The notes beneath the pieces were generated by a model that searched no databases, was not told the DNA's origin, and was given only the letters and a program-made list of their open reading frames with translations. 64,000 nucleotides of DNA from Psychrobacter sp. JB385 (GTDB lineage: Bacteria > Pseudomonadota > Gammaproteobacteria > Pseudomonadales > Moraxellaceae). Every line of letters begins with the position of its first letter. Within the stretch, counting starts at the first letter, position 1. The stretch covers positions 248,001-312,000 of the forward strand of contig NZ_FUKN01000014.1 in assembly GCF_900163785.1 (NCBI RefSeq), read 5' to 3'. Both the position numbers and the translations under genes were made by a program. Shown one piece after another: positions 42,524-52,034 of the stretch.

Positions 42524-45283
42524 CTAACGCTTACGCCCAAATTTACGCTGCTTTTTATTGCTAATCTCAGTAATCGCGTGAGTGATTTCGCTGTCATCTA
42601 AGCTTGCCACTTGATGCAAGATTTGCATCATATCAGGCGTGAGGACATATTTGGCATGATGAGCGATGTCATTGATACGATGATCAAAGGTCAAAACGCC
42701 AGTCTCTTCATCTTTTTGCAAGTAGTCAAGACGAGTCAATGCACTGATAAAACTGGTAAATAAAGCACGATCAAAGAAATCAGGAATGTCATCTGCATAA
42801 AGCACAGACAAGCGTTGTCCAAGCAGATGGCATAAATCAACAACCTCGCTTTCGGTCAAATTGCCTGATCCTTGCTGCGCGAGTAGGGCAAGCGTCATAA
42901 AGTAACGCTCAAGGCTTTGACCAACTGGAGTCGCCAGCACTTGTAGCTGCTGATAACACTTGCTATTTGACTCAGGTACACTGAGCATACCATCACTCAG
43001 CTCCACAATCAGACCGTGAGACAATAAGGTATCAACTTTTTTATTAATGGTATCGGCCAAGCCATGCGCTGGGTAGTATAAGAACAGCTCGCTTTGTAAG
43101 AACGGATATAATTGCTCAGCGATACTGTCTAAGCGGCTGCGTTCCATACGACCATTGCGCGCGACCAGTGCCGCTAAGAAAGACAGTAAAATAAAGACGT
43201 GCAAAATGTTATTACGGAAATAGCTCAGCAATGCTGCCTGCTTGCCTGCGATTTGGATAATATCGCCTAAAATATGCGGCGTGCGCTCTATCAATTTCAG
43301 CTTAATACCATAATCAATGATTTGCTGCGGACTCATGTCTGTGATGACGGTGTCATCTGAATACGCCAGCTGCTGAGCAAGACCTTGATAAAGGGCGATT
43401 TGCTCGCGGCAGCTTTCCTCATCCAATGCTGCTTTGGGTGCAGAGAGTAGCACCAATGACAATAGCGAGACTGGCGTGACTACCGCGGCTTTATTGATGT
43501 GCTGCATCACCTTGACACCAATGTTGTCGACCATGGCGCTGGTTTTGTCATCTAGTGGGGTATCAGTACGATCAGTAGGCAAACTGTTGGCGGACACATC
43601 GAATTTTTGCATGAATTCGCTTAGGTATAAAGGCTTACCAAAGCTTAAATGAACTGTACCAAAGATACGTTCAATTTTACGACCCACCTTGAGTAGCCCA
43701 ATCAAAGATTCGGACTCTTTTGGTTTGCCTTTTAGCTCACCAACATACGTGCCGCCTTCCATGATGCGCTCATAACCGATATAAGTCGGAATGAATACCA
43801 CAGGCTTATTGGTTTGACGCAATTGACTGTGTACCGTCATCGCCAGCATTCCCATTTTGGGCGGTAGCAGGCGTCCTGAGCGCGAGCGACCCCCTTCAAT
43901 GAAGTATTCAATCGGCGTGTTACGAGTAATGAGTGTATGCATATACTCACGTAGAACCGCCGTGTAGAGTGCATTACCACGGAAGCTACGACGTATGTAG
44001 AAAGCGACAGCGCCTCGTAACAATGGCCCCAATACAGGGACGTCCAAGTTGTCACCCGCGGCGATATACGGAATACTAAGACCACTTTTATAAATCACAT
44101 AAGACAGCAACAGATAGTCAACATGACTGCGATGACAAGGCACATAAACCAGTTCGTAGTCAGTGGCAATCTCACGAACACGCTCGAAATGATGCACTTC
44201 TACGCCATCATACAGTTGCGTCCATAACCACGTTAAGAATTTATAAAAGCCTCGCACAATTGAGTGCGAATAGTCATTGACCATCTCATTGGCATACCCT
44301 TTGGCAAGCAAACGAGCCTCGCGAACACTGGTGCCCGTTTTTTCGGCTTCCGCTTCTATGGCGTGCTTGATCGCTGGTGAATACACCAGCTTATCAACCA
44401 AATTGCGCCTATCTGATAAATCAGGCCCCAACATACTGGCACGTTGTTTGTCCAAATAAATCGCGAGCTGCTGTTGTATGGTACGTACCAATTCACGATT
44501 GCTATCTGCGGTTGCGACCAACGCATAATGTGGCGTTGCAGCGTCGTCTTGTTTATTATCGCTGTTGGTGACGTTTTCTGATGGGTCTTTTAAATCAGTG
44601 CTGGCCGCATCGACGAGATCAGAGTCCTCTGTATCGTCTTTAAGATGAGTATGAATAATGGTACGTAAATCTTGGGGCGGATGAAACTGTACAAAAGTAT
44701 CACGTCCCATCACGCCGATGTTAAACAGCTGTTTTGTGATACTGGGATCTTCCCAGTTGTCCGCTGTTAATAGCTTAAAGAGCGAATCTTCTTTTTCTGG
44801 CGCACGTCCCCATAAGATAGAGACAGGCACCAAACGTACCTTCAATTCTGGATATTGTAATACCGCAGACACGAGACGTGAAAGGCGCGGTGACAATGGT
44901 GTGTCTTTGGCATGAGGATGATTCAAAAAGACGATGGCCGCGTTTTCTTTGATACGATGCGCGGCATCATTGACCCCAACTAACGCAGGTGGCAAGCGAT
45001 GCTCTTGTGTCTGCAAGTCAATCAAAATACTGTTTGAACGCGAATAATCTTGTAACACATAAAATATGAGTGTTTGATCGTCTGCATCGAACTCAGGCAG
45101 CTCCCCCAATAGTTTAGGTTTGACTGCGACGTCAAGCAATTGACCTGACAGCTTACGGTAAAGCTGATTGATCGGGGCTTTTGCATAAGGCGTCGAGGCG
45201 ACTGGATTGCCATCAGTTGTTGTGGTGCTATCAGTCGTGACTGGCGCTGTAAAAATCCGTTTTTTCAGGAACTTCGGTATCAT
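42524..45283 (-). CDS. plsB: Glycerol-3-phosphate 1-O-acyltransferase
   Basis: 919 residues from the ATG at 45283 (a TTG four codons upstream is possible); E. coli PlsB has 807, and this lineage is longer. Acyltransferase motifs are HRSHVDYLLLSY (motif I, about 380-391), the AAGDNLDVPVLGPLLRGAVAFYIRRSF region (motif II), FIEGGRSRSGRLLPPK (motif III) and VVFIPTYIGYE (motif IV). PlsB acylates sn-glycerol-3-phosphate at position 1, the first step of phospholipid synthesis, at the inner membrane. An acidic low-complexity insert around residues 225-265 (DDTEDSDLVDAAS) is extra. It stands alone with its own terminator. Confidence 0.95.
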   Translation of the reverse strand: MIPKFLKKRIFTAPVTTDSTTTTDGNPVASTPYAKAPINQLYRKLSGQLLDVAVKPKLLGELPEFDADDQTLIFYVLQDYSRSNSILIDLQTQEHRLPPALVGVNDAAHRIKENAAIVFLNHPHAKDTPLSPRLSRLVSAVLQYPELKVRLVPVSILWGRAPEKEDSLFKLLTADNWEDPSITKQLFNIGVMGRDTFVQFHPPQDLRTIIHTHLKDDTEDSDLVDAASTDLKDPSENVTNSDNKQDDAATPHYALVATADSNRELVRTIQQQLAIYLDKQRASMLGPDLSDRRNLVDKLVYSPAIKHAIEAEAEKTGTSVREARLLAKGYANEMVNDYSHSIVRGFYKFLTWLWTQLYDGVEVHHFERVREIATDYELVYVPCHRSHVDYLLLSYVIYKSGLSIPYIAAGDNLDVPVLGPLLRGAVAFYIRRSFRGNALYTAVLREYMHTLITRNTPIEYFIEGGRSRSGRLLPPKMGMLAMTVHSQLRQTNKPVVFIPTYIGYERIMEGGTYVGELKGKPKESESLIGLLKVGRKIERIFGTVHLSFGKPLYLSEFMQKFDVSANSLPTDRTDTPLDDKTSAMVDNIGVKVMQHINKAAVVTPVSLLSLVLLSAPKAALDEESCREQIALYQGLAQQLAYSDDTVITDMSPQQIIDYGIKLKLIERTPHILGDIIQIAGKQAALLSYFRNNILHVFILLSFLAALVARNGRMERSRLDSIAEQLYPFLQSELFLYYPAHGLADTINKKVDTLLSHGLIVELSDGMLSVPESNSKCYQQLQVLATPVGQSLERYFMTLALLAQQGSGNLTESEVVDLCHLLGQRLSVLYADDIPDFFDRALFTSFISALTRLDYLQKDEETGVLTFDHRINDIAHHAKYVLTPDMMQILHQVASLDDSEITHAITEISNKKQRKFGRKR

Positions 45284-45556
45284 AATCAGTATCAAAAATA
45301 GTCAAATATGTTGCCCTTATAATGCCATAAAAGCCATCAAAGCGATATATAGTGTCTGTATATACTGCTATTATTCATACTGACCAATAATCATATAGGG
45401 CGTCTCATGTGAGTGAAAGGACTTAATATAAGCACAAAATGTCAGAGAGACTTTATTTGAAAAAAAATCGTTTTGGCTTAATAATGTGTGTGCCCAAAAG
45501 ACAATAAAGTCCATGTATGCTATTGCATATATGCCGATAAAATAAGGTAAACTATT

Positions 45557-46027
45557 ATGACGCCAGCCGTCGATCTTGCCAAAAAATGCGGTCTTAATTA
45601 CCAATTACACGAATATACTCATGACAGTCAGGCGGCCTCTTTTGGCTTAGAAGCCGCAGAAAAGCTTGGCGTAGCAGTAACACAAGTGTTCAAAACCTTA
45701 GTGGTATCGACAGACGCCAACACGCTTGCCGTCGCAATCTTGCCAGTAGACAAGACGTTAAATTTTAAAAAAATGGCCAAGGCAGTGGGCTGTAAAAAAA
45801 TTCAGATGGCAGATCCTAAGCAAGTAGAACGTACGACCGGCTATGTATTGGGCGGCGTCAGTCCGTTGGGACAAAAAAAGCGATTGACGACAATCATCGA
45901 TGACTCGGCACAAAGTTATGCCACCATCTATGTGAGTGGTGGTCGTCGGGGTTTAGAGATTGAGCTACCACCTGAGCAGCTATTAGCCACGCTTACTGCC
46001 CGTTTTGGTGCTATTACTGATGATTAA
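45557..46027 (+). CDS. ybaK: Cys-tRNA(Pro)/Cys-tRNA(Cys) deacylase YbaK
   Basis: 156 residues, the family size. Typical phrases are LHEYTHD near the N-terminus, GVAVTQVFKTLVV with the conserved Lys, KTLNFKKMAKAVGCKKIQMA, TGYVLGGVSPLGQKK and ISGGRRGLEIEL-like YVSGGRRGLEIEL. YbaK removes cysteine wrongly attached to tRNA-Pro, working with prolyl-tRNA synthetase. The single-domain form acts in trans. The tautomerase gene follows 100 bases downstream. Confidence 0.94.
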   Translation: MTPAVDLAKKCGLNYQLHEYTHDSQAASFGLEAAEKLGVAVTQVFKTLVVSTDANTLAVAILPVDKTLNFKKMAKAVGCKKIQMADPKQVERTTGYVLGGVSPLGQKKRLTTIIDDSAQSYATIYVSGGRRGLEIELPPEQLLATLTARFGAITDD

Positions 46028-46127
46028 AAAATTAGTCTTCAAACAGCTAGTCATTAACAGTTTATAAATTCAGTGGCGTGTCGCTACTGAGCTGTTGTTT
46101 TTACTTGTACTTTATAAGGATATATCC

Positions 46128-46502
46128 ATGCCGCAGTTAACCATCCAAGCGACGCCTAATGTCAGTATCTCTCACGAAGAGTCTTTACTCAAATCATTGA
46201 ACAAAGTGCTGTGGGACAGCGGGCATTTTGGTAATCCAGCGGATATTAAAAGCCGTATCATACCGCTTGAGACGTTTTTGGTAGGGGTAGAAGATGATGA
46301 ACAAACCAACGGCTTTATCTATGCCAGCTTAAAAATAATGACAGGTCGTGATTTGGTGGTTCGCAATCAACTTGCAGAGCTGTTGGTAAGCACCATAGAA
46401 AAAGAGCTAAGTGCAAAACAATCAGGGCGCGCCGCCTTACAAGTATGCGTTGAAGTTGAAGAAATCAGCGCGGTGTATCATAAAAAAATGCTGGGCAGCT
46501 AA
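46128..46502 (+). CDS. 5-carboxymethyl-2-hydroxymuconate isomerase-like tautomerase
   Basis: 124 residues from ATG 46128 (AAGGA nine bases upstream); the frame is open 11 codons further but that would remove the N-terminal proline. The tautomerase superfamily uses Pro-1 exposed after Met removal, and the sequence starts MPQLTIQ. DIKSRIIPLETFLVG and GRAALQVCVEVEEIS match the CHMI (HpaF) group of homoprotocatechuate breakdown. No other hpa genes are near, so the real substrate may differ. It ends at a bidirectional terminator. Confidence 0.85.
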   Translation: MPQLTIQATPNVSISHEESLLKSLNKVLWDSGHFGNPADIKSRIIPLETFLVGVEDDEQTNGFIYASLKIMTGRDLVVRNQLAELLVSTIEKELSAKQSGRAALQVCVEVEEISAVYHKKMLGS

Positions 46503-46555
46503 ACGTCCCAATATTTTTGTTACTTAAAGCCTTTATCTGTCATTGATTTACCCAA

Positions 46556-46596
46556 ATAAAAGCAGTCTACTATTGAAAGTAGGCTGCTTTTATTTT
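46556..46596. terminator. Bidirectional terminator between the tautomerase and the exported inhibitor-like gene
   Basis: Hairpin AAAGCAGTCTACT-ATTGA-AAGTAGGCTGCTTT (one G-T pair) flanked by A and T runs. Confidence 0.88.
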
Positions 46597-46617
46597 TAGG
46601 GTAGGCATTTAAAATCA

Positions 46618-47088
46618 CTATTTACATAGCGACTGACTGGCGTATTTGGGCAGTATCATAGTCTCTATTTTATAGCCTGCGGTTTTGCCTTGCGTTGCCA
46701 TCAGGTTACGGGCGATACGTAATCGATAATCGCCCGTGGTTGGCAGGCAGCCTTGATAAATGATACCGCCTTTGGTGCCATCTTGTTTACCATTTGGCAT
46801 GTGCAACACCCCCACATTGGCGGTTTCAGCCGTACCCGCTAATGGCAAGATATTAATCACCGCATATTGAGAGCTGCCTGCCTGAAAGTGATACCAGTGC
46901 TCATCTTCACTGGGACTGAGCTTCCCCGTTGTTGTACTAGTAATAGCACCTTTTGCAAATTGAATAGGGGTATCGCTATTTTTGGCAACGGCGCTATTGG
47001 CGGTGATAACGGCAAGCGCCGTACTGAGCAATAATGCTTGTATACCCTTTGAGGCTAATGATACGGTTTGATGGTTCATGGATAACAT
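46618..47088 (-). CDS. Exported protein resembling g-type lysozyme inhibitor (PliG-like)
   Basis: 156 residues. Signal peptide about 1-35 (QALLLSTALAVITANSAVA). The mature domain starts IQFAKGAITSTTTGKL and goes through EDEHWYHFQAGSSQYAVINI to TGDYRLRIARN and GYKIETMIL. This pattern recalls E. coli PliG (YcgK), where a similar FAKG start, a YTFYAKKGQ-like strand and a YELRV..RNDAR segment occur. It also recalls PPC-type domains. PliG binds and blocks goose-type lysozyme in the periplasm. The match is from memory and by eye, so the function is tentative. Two mature cysteines (QGCLPT and SLCK) may pair. TAGGAG seven bases before the ATG supports the start. Confidence 0.72.
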   Translation of the reverse strand: MLSMNHQTVSLASKGIQALLLSTALAVITANSAVAKNSDTPIQFAKGAITSTTTGKLSPSEDEHWYHFQAGSSQYAVINILPLAGTAETANVGVLHMPNGKQDGTKGGIIYQGCLPTTGDYRLRIARNLMATQGKTAGYKIETMILPKYASQSLCK

Positions 47089-47277
47089 GGTTGGCTCCTA
47101 ACATGACAGTCTGGCTATTGATATAAAAAAGGCAGTAAAAACTCGATTGCAGAGTCGTAAAACTATGGTGCTCTGATAAATGTCGATTGTCTTTAGTAAC
47201 TACGTAAGTGAATCAGCGTAAGTAAATCTATATAAGTGAATCAGCACTTAAGCAAATAACGAGTGTTCATTGGGCAC

Positions 47278-47310
47278 AAAAAAGCGCCTATGATTTAGGC
47301 GCTTTTTTAT
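47278..47310 (-). terminator. Terminator of the acyl-CoA dehydrogenase gene
   Basis: Hairpin AAAAAAGCGCCTA-TGATT-TAGGCGCTTTTTT about 25 bases past the minus-strand stop. Confidence 0.92.
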
Positions 47311-47332
47311 CAGGGATCGACCGACTTTTATT

Positions 47333-49153
47333 TTAGTCTAGAAAAGCAAAATGCTCGATTTCCATTGACGTCATGCTTTCACTTGGCGCGACCATCGCTT
47401 CAGCGTGACCTGAGGTACGTGGCAAGAGCTTATCAAAGTAGAATTCAGCAGTTTGGATTTTTGCTTGATAGAACTCTGGTGCTTCAGTGCCACCGTTTTT
47501 AAGCTTGTCATAAGCGACTGCTGCCATGCGGGCCCAGTGATAACCCATCATCACGTAACCTGAGTACATCAAGAAATCATCTGATGCGGCTGAAATGATT
47601 TCACGGTCTTTACGCGCCATTAGCATCAAGCGTACTGTCAATGTGTTCCACTCAGCACACAGTTTGGTGAGTGCCCAAACGAATTTACGCATGTCTTTAT
47701 CAAGGGCATACTCGCCGCACCACTTCATGATGCTTGAGGTATAGTCACGGATGATTTTGCCTTTAGACTGTAAGATAACCTTACGGCCTAATAGATCCAA
47801 CGCTTGTACGCCAGTCGTACCTTCGTACATGGTTGCGATACGAGCATCACGAGCGATCAGCTCCATGCCCCATTCTTTGATATAGCCATGGCCGCCATAG
47901 ATTTGTTGACCGTGCTTGGCCGCTTCAATACCCAGCTCAGTTAAGAAGCCTTTTAGGATTGGCGTGTAGAAACCTAGCTTGTCATCCCATTTTTCGAACT
48001 CTTCATCATCACCATTGACGATACCTTGTGCCATTTTGTCGGCATAGCGTGCTGAATGATAAATCATTGAGCGACCGCCTTCAGCAAAGGCTTTTTGCGT
48101 CAATAGCATACGGCGTACATCCGCATGATGAATGATGGCATCAGCCACTTTTTCAGGATCTTTGGTGCCAGATAGCGTACGCATAGAACGACGTTCTTTG
48201 GCATAGGGTAGCGCGTTTTGAAAAGACAGCTCAGTGTGCGCCAGACCTTGGATACCAGTACCGATACGAGCAGTGTTCATAAAGGTGAACATCGCTTTTA
48301 GGCCTTTGTTCGGTTCACCAATTAGGTAGCCCGTCGCACCATCAAAGTTCAACACACAGGTAGAAGAAGAGCTGATGCCCATTTTGTGTTCGATTGAACC
48401 ACACACAACCGCATTGCGCTCGCCAGATTCGCCTTCTGCATTCGGCGTGAACTTGGGTACGATAAATAGTGAGATACCGCGTGTGCCTTCTGGAGCGTTT
48501 GGTAGACGTGCCAAGACAATATGAATGATATTGTCTGTTAAGTCATGCTCACCGCTTGAGATAAAGATTTTGGTGCCACTAATTTTGTAGCTACCGTCTT
48601 CTTGAGGGATGGCTTTTGACTTAACCTGTCCCAAATCTGTACCGCATTGTGGCTCAGTCAAACACATCGTGCCTGCCCACGAGCCTTCAACCAACTTCGG
48701 TAGATAAAGGGCTTTTTGCTCATCAGAACCGTATTGGAGTAGGGTATTGATACAACCTGTTGAAAGACCAGAATACATGGCCCAAGGCCAGTTGGCGGTA
48801 CCGATCATTTCAGCTTTGATAAGGTTGATTGACATTGGTAAATTCATACCACCGTATTCTTCAGGATACGAGATACCTTGCCAACCACCTTCTACAAACT
48901 GGTTATAGGCTTCTTTAAAGCCTTTTGGTGTGGTGACTTCACCATTTTCAAAATGACAGCCTTCTTCGTCAGCTGGCTGATAAAGAGGTGATAAAATGTT
49001 TTCAGCAAAGTCAGCCATGCCTTGCAAAATCATGTCGACCGTTTCAGGATCAGCGTTTTCGCCGTTATCCAAGCTTTTGTAATGGGTTTGATAATCAAAG
49101 ACATCATTAATCAAAAACTTGATATCACGTAAAGGTGCTTTGTAAGTTAACAT
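47333..49153 (-). CDS. Acyl-CoA dehydrogenase, large (DmdC/FadE-like) type
   Basis: 606 residues, about 200 more than short-chain enzymes. The N-terminal part has GGWQGISYPEEYGG. FAD-binding motifs are MCLTEPQCGTDLGQVKSKA (about 165-183) and KISGTKIFISSGEHD (about 191-205). The catalytic-base region near MYEGTTGVQALDLLGRK follows (about 438-455), and the C-terminus carries an extra helical domain. This is the group that includes 3-methylmercaptopropionyl-CoA dehydrogenase DmdC and several FadE paralogues. It oxidises an acyl-CoA to the 2-enoyl-CoA. Chain length or a sulfur substrate cannot be decided from the sequence. It is a single-gene unit. Confidence 0.9.
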   Translation of the reverse strand: MLTYKAPLRDIKFLINDVFDYQTHYKSLDNGENADPETVDMILQGMADFAENILSPLYQPADEEGCHFENGEVTTPKGFKEAYNQFVEGGWQGISYPEEYGGMNLPMSINLIKAEMIGTANWPWAMYSGLSTGCINTLLQYGSDEQKALYLPKLVEGSWAGTMCLTEPQCGTDLGQVKSKAIPQEDGSYKISGTKIFISSGEHDLTDNIIHIVLARLPNAPEGTRGISLFIVPKFTPNAEGESGERNAVVCGSIEHKMGISSSSTCVLNFDGATGYLIGEPNKGLKAMFTFMNTARIGTGIQGLAHTELSFQNALPYAKERRSMRTLSGTKDPEKVADAIIHHADVRRMLLTQKAFAEGGRSMIYHSARYADKMAQGIVNGDDEEFEKWDDKLGFYTPILKGFLTELGIEAAKHGQQIYGGHGYIKEWGMELIARDARIATMYEGTTGVQALDLLGRKVILQSKGKIIRDYTSSIMKWCGEYALDKDMRKFVWALTKLCAEWNTLTVRLMLMARKDREIISAASDDFLMYSGYVMMGYHWARMAAVAYDKLKNGGTEAPEFYQAKIQTAEFYFDKLLPRTSGHAEAMVAPSESMTSMEIEHFAFLD

Positions 49154-49560
49154 AGTCGCTCTCTTTCGTTATTCGTTATCATAGATGGTCAGCTTAGTCC
49201 GTAAGCCATGATGTTCACAACTCAATATTATAAACTATTGTTTGATTATTTAGATAAATGTAAACAATATCGCTGCTTATTGCTGAGATTTTGCAAAAAT
49301 AGAGGATTTATTTTGATGAATATAACCCTTTTTTCATTCGAGTATTGTTGCTGTCGCCGTCATAGCAGTATAAGTCTTCTAACAAAACAAATATACAACT
49401 GATAACTAATATTCATAAAATATCTATAAAAATAAAAATATAAGTTATAAATAGCTGAATTAGGTTTTTATTAATATTGATTGATAAGAATGGCTTTATA
49501 ATGAGCAGCATCGTATTCAAAGTACGACGTTTACGTGTGTCTATACTATAAGGAGCACCA
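49154..49560. other. AT-rich divergent region before the FUSC gene
   Basis: About 400 bases. No gene is supported; a 64-codon frame at 49208-49402 has no family features or ribosome site. An AGGAG site (TAAGGAG) precedes the next gene. Confidence 0.55.
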
Positions 49561-50691
49561 ATGATGAGTGCATTAAAGCACCAGCCAAAGCGAGCATCTT
49601 GGCTAACAGAATGGGTTGCTCGCATTAAAATTTTACTCAGTGGTGAGCTGTCTCATTTATTGACAGTGAACCGCAGCAAGCGACCTTGGCATATGCCAAT
49701 CATTGCTGCAATCGCTATCAGTTTTCCTGTGTTTGTCGGTGCTTATTTTGACGCATTGCCCTCTGGTATTAAGGCATCGCTTGGCGCGATGGTTATCTTG
49801 AATACGCCATTGGTCGGTAAGTTGCCTTATCGATTGGTGACGGTGATGGCATGGGGCTTTGCGATGTCACTATGCTTTGCCTTAGGCTTGATGGCGCAGC
49901 ACATTCCTGCATTGATATTACCGATATTTACGCTTATGGCTTTTGGTGTAGTCATCCTTGGTCGTTATTATCGTCAGCCACCGCCAGCAGGTTTGTTTAT
50001 ACTGATGGCAGGAGCAATTGCATTATTCATACCGCTGCCATTAGAGGATATCCTGCCAGCCACAGGCCTTGTGATGCTGGGCAGTGGTTTTGCGATTGTC
50101 CTGTCGCTACTATATTCGTTGTTTTTACTTGCCACACGTCCCTCTACGCCCACACCTACCTATAGTTATGAGCCAGATACGATTGCCGAAAGTATTATTG
50201 TGGCGGGTTTTGTGAGTTTGGCTTTGTTTGTCACTTTGGTATTGAACCTCTCCAATCCCTATTGGGCGGCAGTGAGCTGTTTTCTTATCATTCAAGGCAT
50301 TCATTTACGTACAGTGTGGATCAAACAAATACATCGTCTGCTTGGGACGATGGTGGGTGTGGGGTTGGCAGGTTGGATGTTATCTTGGAATTTGTCGATA
50401 TGGGGAGTGGCGTTGACAGTTTTGGTCATGATGCTGTTTATTGAAAACTTGGTCGATCGGCATTACGGATTGGCTGTGATATTTATCACACCGCTGACCA
50501 TATTTATTGCTGAATATGGCAGTGGTTTGCCATTGTCCGAACAGGGCTATCAAGTGGTGATGCGTGCGCGCTTATACGACACAGCGATTGGGTGTTTAGT
50601 AGGTTTGGCGGGCGGCGTTGTCATGCACTCGACCAATTTACGCATGCCGTTACGGCGTATGGAAAACTGGCTTTTGGCGCGTTTTTCATAA
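49561..50691 (+). CDS. FUSC-family inner-membrane protein
   Basis: 376 residues, mostly hydrophobic. Two sets of membrane helices can be seen, about 45-195 and 215-365, each followed by a short polar stretch. The second contains NPYWAAVSCFLIIQG, TVWIKQIHRLLGTMVGVGLA and the conserved DTAIGCLVGLAGG, typical of the fusaric-acid-resistance (FUSC) fold. Relatives export aromatic acids with a membrane fusion partner; no such partner gene is adjacent. TAAGGAG lies six bases before the ATG. The substrate is unknown. Confidence 0.85.
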   Translation: MMSALKHQPKRASWLTEWVARIKILLSGELSHLLTVNRSKRPWHMPIIAAIAISFPVFVGAYFDALPSGIKASLGAMVILNTPLVGKLPYRLVTVMAWGFAMSLCFALGLMAQHIPALILPIFTLMAFGVVILGRYYRQPPPAGLFILMAGAIALFIPLPLEDILPATGLVMLGSGFAIVLSLLYSLFLLATRPSTPTPTYSYEPDTIAESIIVAGFVSLALFVTLVLNLSNPYWAAVSCFLIIQGIHLRTVWIKQIHRLLGTMVGVGLAGWMLSWNLSIWGVALTVLVMMLFIENLVDRHYGLAVIFITPLTIFIAEYGSGLPLSEQGYQVVMRARLYDTAIGCLVGLAGGVVMHSTNLRMPLRRMENWLLARFS

Positions 50692-50725
50692 AAGATGTAT
50701 TAAACAGTATGTGTTCAAAAAGCAG

Positions 50726-50768
50726 ATCAAAAAAGGCGCATAGAGTCAGTTTATGCGCCTTTTTTATC
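50726..50768. terminator. Bidirectional terminator between the FUSC gene and aroE
   Basis: Hairpin AAAAAAGGCGCATA-N8-TATGCGCCTTTTTT at about 50729-50766. Confidence 0.92.
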
Positions 50769-50788
50769 GAACTTAGCACACATGTTGC

Positions 50789-51649
50789 TTAGCTTTTATT
50801 TAAGTCTTCTGTCGCCTTTGCAACATCAATACAGTGGCCTGTCCAACACTCAAAACTCAACGCCGCTTGTCCAATGAGCATGCCATAACCGTCAGAGATC
50901 TGTGCCCCGCGAGCGTCAAAATGCTGTAAAAACGGCAACGGACGCCCATACATCAAGTCGTAGGCATACTGGCAATTTAGATCATCGCGCAGCGGTAGTT
51001 TCTCATCTGATAAGCCGATAGAAGTGGCATTGATGATGATATCAAATGATCCTTCTAGTTCTGCGGTGCTGCACGTTTTAATCTGCTGTTTATCAATAAT
51101 AGCGCTGGCGGTGCTCAGCTCTTCAACCAGTTCTACCGCCTTGCTTACGGTTCGATTGGCGATGGTTAATGCGGTAATACCTGACTCAATCAAAGGCAGT
51201 ATGATACCGCGAACCGCACCGCCTGCACCAATAATGGCAACGCGCGCGCCTGTGAGAGGCCAGTCCAAACTTCTCATGTGATTGACCAATCCTTGACCAT
51301 CGGTATTATCGCCATAAATAGCCTCTGCTAGCGGTACGCCCTTATCCAACAACGCCTTGTTTAATAAGAGTGTATTGACCGCGCCTGCAATTTTGGCATG
51401 ATCTGATAAGCCGCCACGCGCCGCACAGCACTCATAGGCAACTTGTTTGAATGGCACAGTGACATTGGCACCAACGCCGCCGCCGCAAAAAAATGCCTCA
51501 ACCACCGCGGTAAAGCTGTCTGCATCATCGGGACAGTACTGACGCTGATAGCTGATATCCATCGACGCGCACGCGGCAAACAATGTATGGATTTTGGGAG
51601 ATTTGCTATGGGCAATCGGATTGCCAATCACTATAAAATGCTGAGTCAT
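50789..51649 (-). CDS. aroE: Shikimate dehydrogenase
   Basis: 286 residues from ATG 51649; the frame is open to a TTG nine codons upstream, but the family start MTQHFIVIGNPIAHSKSP fits the ATG. Shikimate-binding residues are in AHSKSPKIH and GANVTVPFK; NADP binding is in IIGAGGAVRGIILPL and NRTVSKA; DNTDGQGLV holds a catalytic Asp. The enzyme reduces 3-dehydroshikimate with NADPH in the aromatic pathway. It is alone between a terminator and a 385-base gap. Confidence 0.95.
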   Translation of the reverse strand: MTQHFIVIGNPIAHSKSPKIHTLFAACASMDISYQRQYCPDDADSFTAVVEAFFCGGGVGANVTVPFKQVAYECCAARGGLSDHAKIAGAVNTLLLNKALLDKGVPLAEAIYGDNTDGQGLVNHMRSLDWPLTGARVAIIGAGGAVRGIILPLIESGITALTIANRTVSKAVELVEELSTASAIIDKQQIKTCSTAELEGSFDIIINATSIGLSDEKLPLRDDLNCQYAYDLMYGRPLPFLQHFDARGAQISDGYGMLIGQAALSFECWTGHCIDVAKATEDLNKS

Positions 51650-52034
51650 AAATATTTCGCTAGCGGTGAGAGTCAAAACTCATGAATAAAGAGGTCAATA
51701 AAGTTCACTCATCATAAGGGATACGGTAGGATTTGACAAACCGAAGACAAAGCAAATAACCATTTGAATAAGCAAGAGGTTTTGATATGGAAGGTCCTTA
51801 ACAAATCTGTACTCTCTGGGACCGTTATCCGTAACGTAGAGGGTAGTCAAGTGTTAAGCAGTTGGGTAAACTATAGATTGTAAAGAATATGGGTCTGCTC
51901 TAGTGATGGTTCTGTTATAAAACGCTAAGAGCTGAACAAGCTTGTCAGTAAAAACATTGTTCATTATCAGCGGCCGCTTTGATCGCTCGTTAATACTATT
52001 TTGAGACCAATCTAAAAGTGTGAGTAAATTGTCC
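51650..52034. other. Divergent region between aroE and the lipoprotein gene
   Basis: 385 bases with no supported gene. A weak hairpin (CGTTA-TCCG-TAACG at about 51824-51837) is the only structure I noticed. An 85-codon minus-strand frame overlapping the lipoprotein start has no family features. Confidence 0.55.

Noticed and set aside
51818..51846. Hairpin in the aroE-lipoprotein gap as a terminator
   Set aside because: Stem is only about five pairs and there is no T run.
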